Source of the DNA: Paenibacillus sp.
GTDB taxonomy: Bacteria; Bacillota; Bacilli; Paenibacillales; YIM-B00363
Direction of reading: 5' to 3'
DNA: 64,000 bases
Assembly (NCBI RefSeq): GCF_031177825.1
Contig: NZ_JAPSKE010000023.1
Location: 28,900 to 92,899 of the forward strand
Part shown: positions 1 to 7,639 of the stretch, piece after piece
How positions within the stretch are numbered: position 1 is the first letter of the stretch
Layout: every line of letters begins with the position of its first letter
Program-made: the position numbers and the translations under genes
Notes under the pieces: model-generated
What the model saw: only the letters and a program-made list of their open reading frames with translations
Told to the model about the DNA's origin: nothing
Database searches by the model: none

Positions 1-1114
1 GGCGCACCCAGCCGCCTACCCCGTCCTCGAAGCTCGCTTGCACGCCGCTTTGATCCAGATCGCCGGGCTCTTCCGGCCCCTCGCCCGGGGTGACGTCGAC
101 GACCTTGAACTCGTCAAGGTACACGTCCGCCGTGGAGGTCGAGCCGTCGACGGACTCCAGATATACCAGGAAGCCGGTCGTATGGCTCGGCACTTCGTAG
201 CCCTTCAGCTCGAACGTCGTCCACGCCGCGGCGTCGACCGCCGTATTCCCGATAATCCAGTTGTAGCTGTCCTGGCCGCCCGAAGTGATTTTCGCCGTCA
301 GGTGGTACGCGTCCGACCCTTCGCCGAGGCGAACCTTGAACGTTAGATCGTACGTCCGGTCCGATCGCAGCACGCCGCTCAAGTCGCGGCTGAGACTGCT
401 TGCTCGGGATTGACGGTTCGACAGCCTCAGCGACATGCCGCCTTCGGACGCGACGCCGGAAGCGATCGACGCTTCCCCGGAGCCGCCCCACGCAAGCGGT
501 CCCCAGCCGCCGAGCTGGCCGTCCTCGAAGCTTTGATTCAAGACGATCGCGCTCGTCGTCGGCATACCGACCAGCTTCGCCCGGAAGCTGTCGATATAGT
601 AAGATGCCGTAGGGCTGTCCGATTCGACGTACAATTGGTATCTAGAAGCCCGAGGATCCAAGACGAAGCCGCCCTTGAGCTCGACCCAATCGGAAGCCGA
701 CGCTTGCGCCGAGGCGATCCCCTTATACGTCTCGGGATCGCCCGACGGCAAGCCTTCCTGGTGGACGGTCAGCCGAATCGCGGCCGGTCCCGAGCCGTCC
801 GCTAGCTTGGCGTACAACGAAAATTCGTACGCGGCTCCCTTCACTAAGGAGTCTGCGTACATGCCCGGACCGTTCCAGCTTTGCGTACGTCCGGTCGTCT
901 TCAGGCTCCCCGTCCCTTCGTGCGCGGCTTCGGTCGATCGCTCGACCGTCTCCGACCCTCTCTTAAACCAACCGTCCGTCCCGGTCTCGAAGTCGTTCGC
1001 GATGACCGTCTCCCCGACGGCGGCGGCCACTGCGACCGGCTTGCCCCCCGGCTGCGGCAGCAGCAGCGCCGCCGTCAAGAGCACGGGCAAAAATCCCTTC
1101 CACTTCTTCCACAT
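1..1114 (-). CDS. Secreted protein with tandem carbohydrate-binding (CBM4/9/22-like) domains, N-terminal part (likely xylanase)
   Basis: The reading frame begins at an ATG (1114-1112) behind a GGGGGAAAG ribosome binding site and runs off the left edge of the window, so only about 371 N-terminal residues are visible. Residues 1 to about 32 form a signal peptide (MWKKWKG, a Leu/Ala-rich core, then AVAAAVG). Two similar beta-sandwich modules follow, at about 35-180 and 190-340. Each starts with an FE-x-G-x-x-GW motif (FETGTDGW, FEDGQLGGW) and ends with a YY-I-DSF or VYLDEF strand, as in CBM4/9 and CBM22 modules. A third FEDGVGGW begins at the edge. In Paenibacillus such repeats usually precede a GH10 xylanase domain; that domain is outside the window, so the enzyme class is inference. 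Confidence 0.75.
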   Translation of the reverse strand, partial: MWKKWKGFLPVLLTAALLLPQPGGKPVAVAAAVGETVIANDFETGTDGWFKRGSETVERSTEAAHEGTGSLKTTGRTQSWNGPGMYADSLVKGAAYEFSLYAKLADGSGPAAIRLTVHQEGLPSGDPETYKGIASAQASASDWVELKGGFVLDPRASRYQLYVESDSPTASYYIDSFRAKLVGMPTTSAIVLNQSFEDGQLGGWGPLAWGGSGEASIASGVASEGGMSLRLSNRQSRASSLSRDLSGVLRSDRTYDLTFKVRLGEGSDAYHLTAKITSGGQDSYNWIIGNTAVDAAAWTTFELKGYEVPSHTTGFLVYLESVDGSTSTADVYLDEFKVVDVTPGEGPEEPGDLDQSGVQASFEDGVGGWVR

Positions 1115-1240
1115 GTCCGCTTTCCCCCTAGCGTAAATTCGTTCAGGCGTGCCGTCCCTTCAACTACGGAAAGCTCCTCTATCGTCCGTTATGCATCCGC
1201 CGCGGTCCCCTCCTTGTCGACAATCGCATTCGCATCGCCA

Positions 1241-1255
1241 TGTAAAACGCTTACA
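1241..1255. promoter_or_regulatory. Inverted repeat TGTAA-N5-TTACA upstream of the secreted carbohydrate-binding gene
   Basis: TGTAAAACGCTTACA is a near-palindrome with a central CG, about 130 bp upstream of the start at 1114. It resembles a CcpA cre or LacI-family operator but is one base longer than a canonical cre in its left arm. A catabolite-control role would fit a polysaccharide-degrading gene. The rest of the 1115-1421 interval shows no convincing gene. Confidence 0.35.
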
Positions 1256-1421
1256 AAACATTCCCTCCTTCGCCTCCAAGGGCATCATACCTCCGGAACT
1301 TCGCCGAAAAAACCCAAGGAAATATAGATGTTACTGGAAAATCCTTATGCCGAATCGCGCCGTCGAATTTCGACGAAACGCGCGCCTGCGTGCGCCAGGG
1401 ATGTCACTCCCCCGGGTCGGC

Positions 1422-1462
1422 AAAAAAAGAAGCTTGCGCCGCATCGCCGGGCCACAAGCTTC
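1422..1462 (-). terminator. Intrinsic terminator after the 1485-2030 gene
   Basis: On the minus strand GAAGCTTG and CAAGCTTC (1455-1462 and 1429-1436) form a hairpin followed at once by seven T residues (1428-1422). It lies just past the stop codon at 1485 and should end the two-gene membrane-protein operon. Confidence 0.8.
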
Positions 1463-1484
1463 CATGATTCCTTTTTCCCTAGAA

Positions 1485-2030
1485 TTACGAAGTCCTTGTC
1501 TTGTGCGCTCGCGCGTCGCGTTCCGACGCATCCGGATCGTCGCCTCGGCCGCTCGCCTTCAAATACCGATAAAAGCACACCGTCACGGTCTGTATGACCA
1601 AGAAGACAGCGATGTTATATTCGAACCGATACCCTTTCTGGTAGGTCGTCATATGCATCCACTCGGACACCCACTGCACGCCCGTGCCGACGAGCGTCCA
1701 GCCGAGGATATACAGCATGACCCACAGCTTCTTCCGAATGCGCAGCATCTCATAAAAATTCACGATCAAGTAGCCGAACGGCGCGAACATGATATAAACG
1801 AGCAGGTCCGTGACTTCATACCGGTTCGAATCGTTGACGACGTAGAAATCCATCAAGCCCCCGCCGATCGTAAAGTCGAACAGCGTCGAGCTGGTAAATC
1901 CCCACACCAACCCAAGGATCATAAAGCTGAGCGGTACCCTCCGGGGCAGCAAAAACACGGCCGCGTAAGCGACGACCGTCATGCCGATCACGAACCATTC
2001 GTTGCGGTCGAACTGTTCCCACAAAATCAA
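1485..2030 (-). CDS. CBO0543-like small membrane protein
   Basis: This is a 181-residue integral membrane protein with five to six hydrophobic segments (about residues 12-30, 35-58, 75-95, 102-122 and 140-160) and a charged, Arg/Asp-rich C-terminal tail. The composition and the YLI-NFYEM and TYQKGYRFEY stretches match a Firmicutes family annotated only as CBO0543 family membrane protein, of unknown function. Its ATG overlaps the stop of the upstream membrane gene by 4 bp, so the two are translationally coupled and probably act together. A strong terminator follows. Confidence 0.7.
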   Translation of the reverse strand: MILWEQFDRNEWFVIGMTVVAYAAVFLLPRRVPLSFMILGLVWGFTSSTLFDFTIGGGLMDFYVVNDSNRYEVTDLLVYIMFAPFGYLIVNFYEMLRIRKKLWVMLYILGWTLVGTGVQWVSEWMHMTTYQKGYRFEYNIAVFLVIQTVTVCFYRYLKASGRGDDPDASERDARAHKTRTS

Positions 2031-2533
2031 GACGAACGCCTCCCGTACACCGTTCTCCGATACAGCCGAAGCAGCCCGTAAACGACCGCCAGCAGCGCGG
2101 CGAACAAGAGCGCGTCATACCCCAAATTCCACTTGGGGTACCGGAGGATGTCGAGATACAATGCCGCTCCGTTCAAGGCTACCAACGCGGCTAACGCGGC
2201 CGCCGCCGAAGCGAGCGCCGTCCACGCCGCATTCGCGCGAAATACGGCGGTCATGACGATGACGAAGATCATCGGAGCGCCGATGCTCCGATTCAGTAAG
2301 TATCCCGTATAGGCTAGACCATCCTTCGTAATCTCCACGAGCTTCAACTCCTCGGTGACGATCCACGATACGTTGATGACGAGCGTAAGAGCGACCAAGA
2401 AGACGAAGGCGTTTTCCAGAATGGTCAACCGTTCTTGGAGTAAGTAGAAGATAAATATAGCCAGCCATGACGCGACGAACATGACGACGAACCCCATGAA
2501 TAAACGATCCCTCCTGCGCAGGAATATATCCAT
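2027..2533 (-). CDS. Small integral membrane protein, CBO0543-like partner
   Basis: I place the start at the ATG at 2533 (MDIFLRRRDR) behind GCGGGGAAAAG. A longer frame from a GTG at 2599 has a GGAG nine bases upstream and cannot be excluded. The protein is about 168 residues with four or five transmembrane segments and a basic C-terminus (RRTVYGRRSS). It overlaps the next gene by 4 bp (ATGA). The function is unknown; pairing with a second small membrane protein of similar size suggests a membrane complex, but nothing in the sequence shows a substrate. Confidence 0.65.
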   Translation of the reverse strand: MDIFLRRRDRLFMGFVVMFVASWLAIFIFYLLQERLTILENAFVFLVALTLVINVSWIVTEELKLVEITKDGLAYTGYLLNRSIGAPMIFVIVMTAVFRANAAWTALASAAAALAALVALNGAALYLDILRYPKWNLGYDALLFAALLAVVYGLLRLYRRTVYGRRSS

Positions 2534-2696
2534 CTTTTCCCCGCAAGGCGGTCCCCATACTTCTCTTGGAAAATGAAAAGAGCTACCCTCCATCCCCACC
2601 TGCGTTTACTCCGTCGGGAGGTGTCCTCCCTTGCCTGCCTTTCTAAGGTCATTCCTCATGCTCAGAAGCGCGGCCGGTCATGTCTCGCCCCCGTTG

Positions 2697-2725
2697 CTTT
2701 CCAAGGAGATTCCTCCTGTTCAGGA
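2697..2725 (+). repeat. Left terminal inverted repeat of the IS1595-like element
   Basis: It begins CTTTCCAAGG and ends CTGTTCAGGA, and it pairs with 3614-3642 at 25 of 29 positions. Confidence 0.7.
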
Positions 2726-2746
2726 TAAGGGATTGGGAATTTTCCG

Positions 2747-2775
2747 TTGATTACGGAACGTATGTTCGGTATAAT
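2747..2775 (+). promoter_or_regulatory. Sigma-A promoter of the transposase-like gene
   Basis: A -35 box TTGATT (2747-2752) and a perfect -10 box TATAAT (2770-2775) are separated by 17 bp. AAAGGAGG (2781-2788) sits 8 bp before the ATG at 2797. This is among the best promoter and ribosome-site combinations in the window, which is unusual for a transposase. Confidence 0.8.
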
Positions 2776-2796
2776 AGGTAAAAGGAGGCGACGTTC

Positions 2797-3597
2797 ATGG
2801 ACCAAGCGGAATGGGTGGCGTATTTCTTTCGGCGGCGATGGCCGAGCGGATTTGTTTGCCCGAACTGCGGGCACGAGGCGTATTACACGATTTCGACGCG
2901 GCAACTGCCGCTTTACGAATGCCGCCTGTGCGGCCATCAAACGTCCGTAACCTCCGGCACTCTCATGGCCAAGACGCGCACGCCGCTCGCCAAGTGGGCC
3001 GCCGCCATCGAGCTGCTCACCTCTACGAACGGCGTCAACGCGAAGCAGCTCGCCGCCTTCATTGACGTAAAACATAAGACGGCGTGGCTCATGCTGCGCA
3101 AATTCCGGCAAGCGATCGGAGAAATCGAAGACGCCTACAAGCTTCAGGGGACCGTACATACCGGGCTGCATTTCTTGGCGCCTAACTATATTTTCATTTT
3201 CCTGCCCCACCGGCACTACCGCTGCGAACGCGTCGTGTCCGTCTCGGCTTCCGTCGGGATGGGCGGCCAGCCGACCGCGCTGAAGCTCGGGTTCGTGCCT
3301 CGGGACCGTCTTGTCCGCGGGTTCAAGGAACCGACCGCGCACGGGATGACGCGCATCCTCGAAGAACACGTCGATCCAAGCGCGGACAAGCATTGGCTCA
3401 ACTCCGATCGCATGCACCGTAGCCCGCTGCGAGATTGCATCCTTGAGGCTCGCAGCTGGATGAACCGGCTGTTCAACGGCGTCGGCACGAAGTACTTGCA
3501 GAGCTACCTCGACGAATTCTGCTTCCGCTGGAACGCCGCCGCCAAAGGAACCTCCCTGCGGGAGGCGTGGGACAAGCTTTGCTTCGAGGCAGCTTAG
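2797..3597 (+). CDS. IS1595-like transposase with degenerate first catalytic site
   Basis: This 266-residue protein has an N-terminal zinc ribbon (CPNCGH at 22-27, CRLCGH at 42-47) followed by the helical segment typical of IS1595/ISXO2 transposases (TSGTLMAKTRTPLAKW, then KTAWLMLRKFRQAI). The C-terminal end of the DDE-type domain is recognisable: NSD at about 201, LRDCILE and YLDEFCFRWN near 240-250. The usual first acidic motif (D-E-x-Y-x-G-G) is replaced by GTVHTGLHFLAP near residue 120, and the protein is somewhat shorter than the roughly 300 residues usual for the family. It is therefore probably inactive or repurposed, although the frame is intact and has a strong promoter and ribosome site. 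Confidence 0.75.
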   Translation: MDQAEWVAYFFRRRWPSGFVCPNCGHEAYYTISTRQLPLYECRLCGHQTSVTSGTLMAKTRTPLAKWAAAIELLTSTNGVNAKQLAAFIDVKHKTAWLMLRKFRQAIGEIEDAYKLQGTVHTGLHFLAPNYIFIFLPHRHYRCERVVSVSASVGMGGQPTALKLGFVPRDRLVRGFKEPTAHGMTRILEEHVDPSADKHWLNSDRMHRSPLRDCILEARSWMNRLFNGVGTKYLQSYLDEFCFRWNAAAKGTSLREAWDKLCFEAA

Positions 3598-3613
3598 ACG
3601 TTGTCCCCCGACT

Positions 3614-3642
3614 TCCTGAACAGAGGGAATTACCTTGGAAAG
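3614..3642 (-). repeat. Right terminal inverted repeat of the IS1595-like element
   Basis: Read on the minus strand it starts CTTTCCAAGG and ends CTGTTCAGGA, matching the left repeat at 25 of 29 positions. It contains the TAA stop codon (3632-3630) and the last codons of the GH95 gene. Confidence 0.7.
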
Positions 3643-6047
3643 GAGCGCGAAGAGACGCCCGCCGACGATCGCTCCGCCGATAACCGATATTCGGTGCCCG
3701 CAACGGCGTCGAAGCGCAGCGTGCCGTCCGGCCCCGTCGCCACCGCCACGGGCGCCCCGTCGACCTCGAGCCGCAGCCCGGCGGCCCGCGCGATCGCGAC
3801 GACGCCGCTCCGATCCGGCCGGATGGTCGCCGCGGTCAAGCGGCCTTCCGCCCAGGCGAGGTCGACCTCGCAGCCGCCGCGGGCGCGCAGGCCGCGAACC
3901 TCCCCGCTCGCCCAAGCGGCGGGAAGCGCCGGCAGCGGGTCCAGCACGCCTTGATGCGATTGCAGCAGCATCTCCGCGATGCCCGCGACCGCGGCGAAGT
4001 TGCCGTCGATCTGGAACGGCGGATGCGCGTCGAACAAGTTGGCGTAGACGCCGCCATGATGGTAATTTTCGGCTTCGTCCTCCTTCACGAGGCGCAGCAG
4101 ATTGCCCAGCAGCCTCAGCGCCCGGTCGCCGTCGCCGAATCTGGCCCACAGGGCGACCTTCCAGCCAAGGCTCCAGCCGGTCCCGTCGTCGCCGCGGCGC
4201 TCCAGCGAACGGCGCGCCGCCGCGAACAGCTCCGGCGCGTCCCGCTCGGCCAGCGTTCGGCCGGGATAGACGCCGACCAGATGCGACACGTGCCGGTGAT
4301 GCACGTCTTCGTCCTCGAAGTCTTTATACCATTCTTGAAGGACGCCGCCCCGCCCGATCTGCAGCGGGAACAACCGCTCCAGCGCCTGCGCGAGCTCCTT
4401 GCGGAACGGCTCGTCCGTCCCGAGGATCGTCGCCGCTTCGATGCAGCTTGCGAACAGCTCGCGGATGAGCGACAGATCCATCGTGGACGCCATGCTGACG
4501 GCCGCGACGCCGTTCGCCGTGCGGAACTTATGCTCCGGCGACGTGGCGGGAGCGGTAACGAGGCGGCCTTCGCCGTCGTCGATCAGCCAATCGAGACAGA
4601 ACCGCGCGGCCTCCTTCATGACCGGATACGCGCGATCCTTCAGATACGCTTCGTCGCCGCCGAAAGCATAGTGCTCCCACAGATGCTGCGTCAGCCAGAC
4701 GCCGCCCATCGGCCAGAACGCCCACGAGGCGTCGCCGTCGCCGTATCCGCCGACGGGCGCGCTCTGCGCCCAGATGTCCGAGTTATGATGCGCCGTCCAG
4801 CCTCGAGCGCCGTAATTGATCCGGGCCGTGTCGGCTCCGTTCCGGGCCAGATTGCCGATGAACGTCAGCAGCGGCTCGTGGCATTCCGCCAGGTTGCCCG
4901 TCTCCGCCGGCCAGTAGTTCATCTGCGCGTTAATGTTGAGCGTGTAGTTGCTGCTCCACGGCGGCCGCGTCGATTCGTTCCAGATGCCCTGCAGGTTGGC
5001 CGCTTGGGTGCCGGGCCGGGAGCAGGCGATCATCAAATAACGGCCGTAGTGGAAGAGCAGCTCGACGAGCCCCGGGTCGTCCGCGCTGAACGCCGCGATC
5101 CGCTCGTTCGTCGGCAGCTCTGCGCCGGGAGACGCGCCGTCTCCGATCCGAAGCCGTACCCGGTCGAACAAGGCGCGATGGTCGGCGACGTGCGCCGCGA
5201 GGAGCGCCTCGTAGGGCTTCCCCGCGACGCGGTTGAGATCGGCGTCGACCTTCCGCTTCGGGTCGACGCCGCCGCCGCCCGCCGGCCGATCGAAGCCGGC
5301 GAAGCTCGTCGCCGCGCAGAACGTCAGCGTGACGCGGGTCGCGCCGTACACGTGGATGCCGTCCGCGTCCGCCCGCACGACGCCGTCCTCCGCCGCCGCC
5401 CGCAGCCCGCCGCAGAACCGCATCGCCTTCGTCGTCTCCGCGTCCCCGTAGCGAATCGGATCATCGACCGATTCGTAATTCGGAGCCACATGCTCGGGCG
5501 CGACGCCTTCCATCATGTAGCGGTCGCCGACGGCGGCCCCGGCGTGGCGCAGCGGGCTGTCCAAGCGGGCGTGGACGCGCAGCGCGCCGGGCATGCTCGC
5601 CTCGAGCCGCACGACGAGCGCCTGATCCGGATGCGAGACGAACGTCTCGCGGCGGTAGACGACGTCCCCGATGCGGTAGACGGTCGTCGTCACGCCCGTC
5701 TCCAAATCCAGCGCGCGCTCGTACGCCCGGCATAAGTCGCCGTGCTCGAACCGCAGCGTCAGATCGCCGAACGGCAGGAACGACTGCGTGTACGGCCCCA
5801 TCATCTCCTTGCAGAGCGCGTCCGCTTCTTCGTACCGTTCTTGCCGGATGAGCTCGCGCACCCGCGGCAGCGCGTCGCGCGCGCCCGGATTGTTCCCATC
5901 CTTCGGATACCCCGACCACAGCGTATCTTCGTTCAAGGCGATTCGCTCCCGCTCCACGCCGCCGAACGCCATCGCGCCGATCCGACCGTTGCCGACCGGC
6001 AGCGCCTCCGTCCACGCCTTCGCCGGCGATCGATACCATAACCTCAT
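3630..6047 (-). CDS. GH95 family alpha-L-fucosidase (or alpha-galactosidase-type GH95)
   Basis: The protein has 805 residues from the ATG at 6047 (MRLWYRSP), which follows GAGGTGGCCTC. The N-terminal beta-sandwich starts with WYRSPAKAWTEALPVGNGRIGAM, the family opening motif split here by its conserved Trp and Gly residues. The (alpha/alpha)6 catalytic part carries the NIN pair (about 367-369) in LNINAQMNYWPAETGNL, the acidic SPEH motif (about 504) and the late DGNF Asp (about 680), which correspond to the Asn base pair, the Glu acid and the Asp of known GH95 enzymes. No signal peptide is visible, so it is likely cytoplasmic and acts on imported oligosaccharides. The last residues, SFPR plus the stop, are read from the IS end, so the native C-terminus has been altered slightly. 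It is divergent from an AraC regulator. Confidence 0.9.
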   Translation of the reverse strand: MRLWYRSPAKAWTEALPVGNGRIGAMAFGGVERERIALNEDTLWSGYPKDGNNPGARDALPRVRELIRQERYEEADALCKEMMGPYTQSFLPFGDLTLRFEHGDLCRAYERALDLETGVTTTVYRIGDVVYRRETFVSHPDQALVVRLEASMPGALRVHARLDSPLRHAGAAVGDRYMMEGVAPEHVAPNYESVDDPIRYGDAETTKAMRFCGGLRAAAEDGVVRADADGIHVYGATRVTLTFCAATSFAGFDRPAGGGGVDPKRKVDADLNRVAGKPYEALLAAHVADHRALFDRVRLRIGDGASPGAELPTNERIAAFSADDPGLVELLFHYGRYLMIACSRPGTQAANLQGIWNESTRPPWSSNYTLNINAQMNYWPAETGNLAECHEPLLTFIGNLARNGADTARINYGARGWTAHHNSDIWAQSAPVGGYGDGDASWAFWPMGGVWLTQHLWEHYAFGGDEAYLKDRAYPVMKEAARFCLDWLIDDGEGRLVTAPATSPEHKFRTANGVAAVSMASTMDLSLIRELFASCIEAATILGTDEPFRKELAQALERLFPLQIGRGGVLQEWYKDFEDEDVHHRHVSHLVGVYPGRTLAERDAPELFAAARRSLERRGDDGTGWSLGWKVALWARFGDGDRALRLLGNLLRLVKEDEAENYHHGGVYANLFDAHPPFQIDGNFAAVAGIAEMLLQSHQGVLDPLPALPAAWASGEVRGLRARGGCEVDLAWAEGRLTAATIRPDRSGVVAIARAAGLRLEVDGAPVAVATGPDGTLRFDAVAGTEYRLSAERSSAGVSSRSFPR

Positions 6048-6086
6048 GAGGCCACCTCGTCTCTTCATCTTCGGTGCATTGCTTTC

Positions 6087-6116
6087 ATTATAGAAGAGCG
6101 ATAAGCTACCTATGAA
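6087..6116 (-). promoter_or_regulatory. Probable promoter of the GH95 gene
   Basis: On the minus strand a perfect TATAAT (6092-6087) is preceded at 18 bp by TTCATA (6116-6111). It lies about 40 bp upstream of the start codon, in the divergent region shared with the AraC-type gene. Confidence 0.5.
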
Positions 6117-6175
6117 CCGTCCATAACGGACAACCCCTTGTCCATTTCGGACATAAGTACCGGAGGAACCCGCCC

Positions 6176-7030
6176 ATGCTCATGCGCTTGCTGCCTCAAC
6201 GAAGCAATCCCGTTCTGCACGACCGCGCCAAGCTGCCCTTCGTCGTGTACACGGTCGGGACGGAGCATCAACAGCCGATCGCGCGGCTGCAAGGCTTCTC
6301 CGCCCATCAGCTGTTCCTGACGTTCGCCGGCAGCGGCCGCTTCCGAACGTTGGACGGTTCCGGGTGGCGAACGCTGTCCGCCGGCACGCTATTGACGCTG
6401 CCCGCCGACTGCCCTTACGAATGTGTCCCATTGGGGGACGAGCCGTGGCGGATCGGGTACGTCTCCTTCGCCGCGGCGTCGTCCGAAAGCTGGACCGAAT
6501 GGATCGTGGGCCGACGGCCGGGATTCGCGACGATCCGCGAACCCGAGCTCGCTCTAGCGGGATTGGAGCGGATCTGGGACGTCAGCGGCCCGGCGTTCGA
6601 CGCATGGGCGGCCTGCGAGCGGTCGTTCGCCTATTGCCTGCTCCTGAAGCGGCAGATGGATCCGGACGCAGCGCCTCCGCGCGAGGCCGCCTCGGCCGAC
6701 GACAGCGGGGCGTACGCCGAACGAATTCTGGACGCGGCGATCCGGTACTTGCACGACCATCTCGACCGCCCCGTCGCCATCGCCGAGCTCGCCGGCTTCG
6801 TCGGATATTCGCAGCGCCAGCTGACGCGCCTCTTCCGCCGCAAGCTGAAGACGACGCCGCTTCGCTATTTGCAGGACTACCGGCTTCGGACGGGAGACAG
6901 CCTGCTCAAAGACAATTTACAGCTTACGATCGCGCAGACCGCGGCTTCGGTCGGGATGAGCGCGGAATACTTTTCGAAAATGTACAAAAAACGCTTCGGC
7001 CGGCTCCCCTCCGAGGCGCGCGCCGACTGA
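6176..7030 (+). CDS. AraC family transcriptional regulator next to the fucosidase gene
   Basis: This 284-residue protein has an N-terminal cupin-like sensor domain (about 20-130, LTFAGSGRFRTLDG, then LLTLPADCPYE). Its C-terminal AraC double helix-turn-helix (about 185-282) carries YLHDHLDRPVAIAELAGFVG, SQRQLTRLFRRK and the closing SAEYFSKMYKKRFGRLPSE. GGAGGAA sits nine bases before the ATG. Because it is divergent from the GH95 gene with only 128 bp between, it most likely controls that gene in response to a sugar; the sugar is inferred only from the neighbour. Confidence 0.88.
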   Translation: MLMRLLPQRSNPVLHDRAKLPFVVYTVGTEHQQPIARLQGFSAHQLFLTFAGSGRFRTLDGSGWRTLSAGTLLTLPADCPYECVPLGDEPWRIGYVSFAAASSESWTEWIVGRRPGFATIREPELALAGLERIWDVSGPAFDAWAACERSFAYCLLLKRQMDPDAAPPREAASADDSGAYAERILDAAIRYLHDHLDRPVAIAELAGFVGYSQRQLTRLFRRKLKTTPLRYLQDYRLRTGDSLLKDNLQLTIAQTAASVGMSAEYFSKMYKKRFGRLPSEARAD

Positions 7031-7143
7031 CGTCCGCATCCTCGCGAATCCATTCGCCCATCTTCCCCTGTAATAGGTAGAGATACAAGCCGTTCCGGCC
7101 GCTCTGCATATGCTCTTGTAGATGCATAAAGGAGTGGTTGCGA

Positions 7144-7551
7144 ATGAAACCGAAAACGTATCATGCCTTCTTACGGGGCGGGAACGAGGTTCCGCCGGTG
7201 CGCACGGTCGCGACGGGGAACGTCTTCTTCCGTCTTAACGATGCCGGGAACCGATTGTTCTTCCGGATGGTCGTCCGCGACATCGCTCGGGTGACCCAAG
7301 CGCACATTCATCTCGGCCGCAGAGGGGAGAACGGGCCCGTCGTCGCCTTCCTCTTCGGCCCGTCGAAATACGGCATCACGACGAGAAGAGGCGTCGTCTG
7401 CGGCTCGCTGACGCGAAGCGATCTCGTCGGTCCGCTGCAAGGCGATCCGCTGCGCGACCTGATCGCCGAAATCAATCGCGGCAACGCCTACGTCAACGTG
7501 CACACGACCCAGCACCCGAACGGCGAGATCCGCGGTCAGATCGTTCGATAA
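7144..7551 (+). CDS. CHRD domain protein
   Basis: The protein has 135 residues and is a single CHRD domain, a fold first noted in chordin. It shows the opening FLRGGNEVPPV, the central THIHLG-type motif (here QAHIHLGRRGENGPVV) and the closing NAYVNVHTTQHPNGEIRGQI. No signal peptide is present. AAAGGAG lies nine bases before the ATG at 7144; the TTG at 7138 is too close to it. Stand-alone CHRD proteins are common in Paenibacillaceae and their role is not established. A bidirectional terminator separates it from the convergent allophanate hydrolase gene. Confidence 0.85.
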   Translation: MKPKTYHAFLRGGNEVPPVRTVATGNVFFRLNDAGNRLFFRMVVRDIARVTQAHIHLGRRGENGPVVAFLFGPSKYGITTRRGVVCGSLTRSDLVGPLQGDPLRDLIAEINRGNAYVNVHTTQHPNGEIRGQIVR

Positions 7552-7590
7552 GTCTCCGGTTGCACCGGAAGCTCAAGATGCGCCAAATAA

Positions 7591-7630
7591 AGGAGCTGCC
7601 CCGGAACGACCCGGGACAGCTCCTCTTTTT
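7591..7630 (+). terminator. Terminator between the CHRD gene and the cyanurate operon
   Basis: AGGAGCTGCCCCGG and CCGGGACAGCTCCT pair around a short loop (7591-7624), followed by a T-rich run (TCTTTTT) on the plus strand. It lies between two convergent genes. Confidence 0.85.
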
Positions 7631-7639
7631 CGTTGTCGA

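Larger units (their letters stand above)
2697..3642 (+). mobile_element. IS1595-like insertion sequence with 29-bp terminal inverted repeats
   Basis: The segment is bounded by imperfect inverted repeats at 2697-2725 and 3614-3642 that match at 25 of 29 positions. The first ten bases (CTTTCCAAGG) and last ten (CTGTTCAGGA) of the repeat are identical. It holds one transposase gene of the IS1595/ISXO2 type with its own promoter. I found no 8-bp target duplication beside the ends (CCCCGTTG on the left, GAGCGCGA on the right), which suggests an old insertion or altered flanks. The right end overlaps the last codons of the GH95 gene on the other strand. Confidence 0.7.

Noticed and set aside
3951..5735. 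A 594-codon open frame on the plus strand across the GH95 gene
   Set aside because: It is antisense to a clear GH95 coding region, is Arg-rich and has no ribosome site. High GC keeps stop codons rare in the opposite frames.
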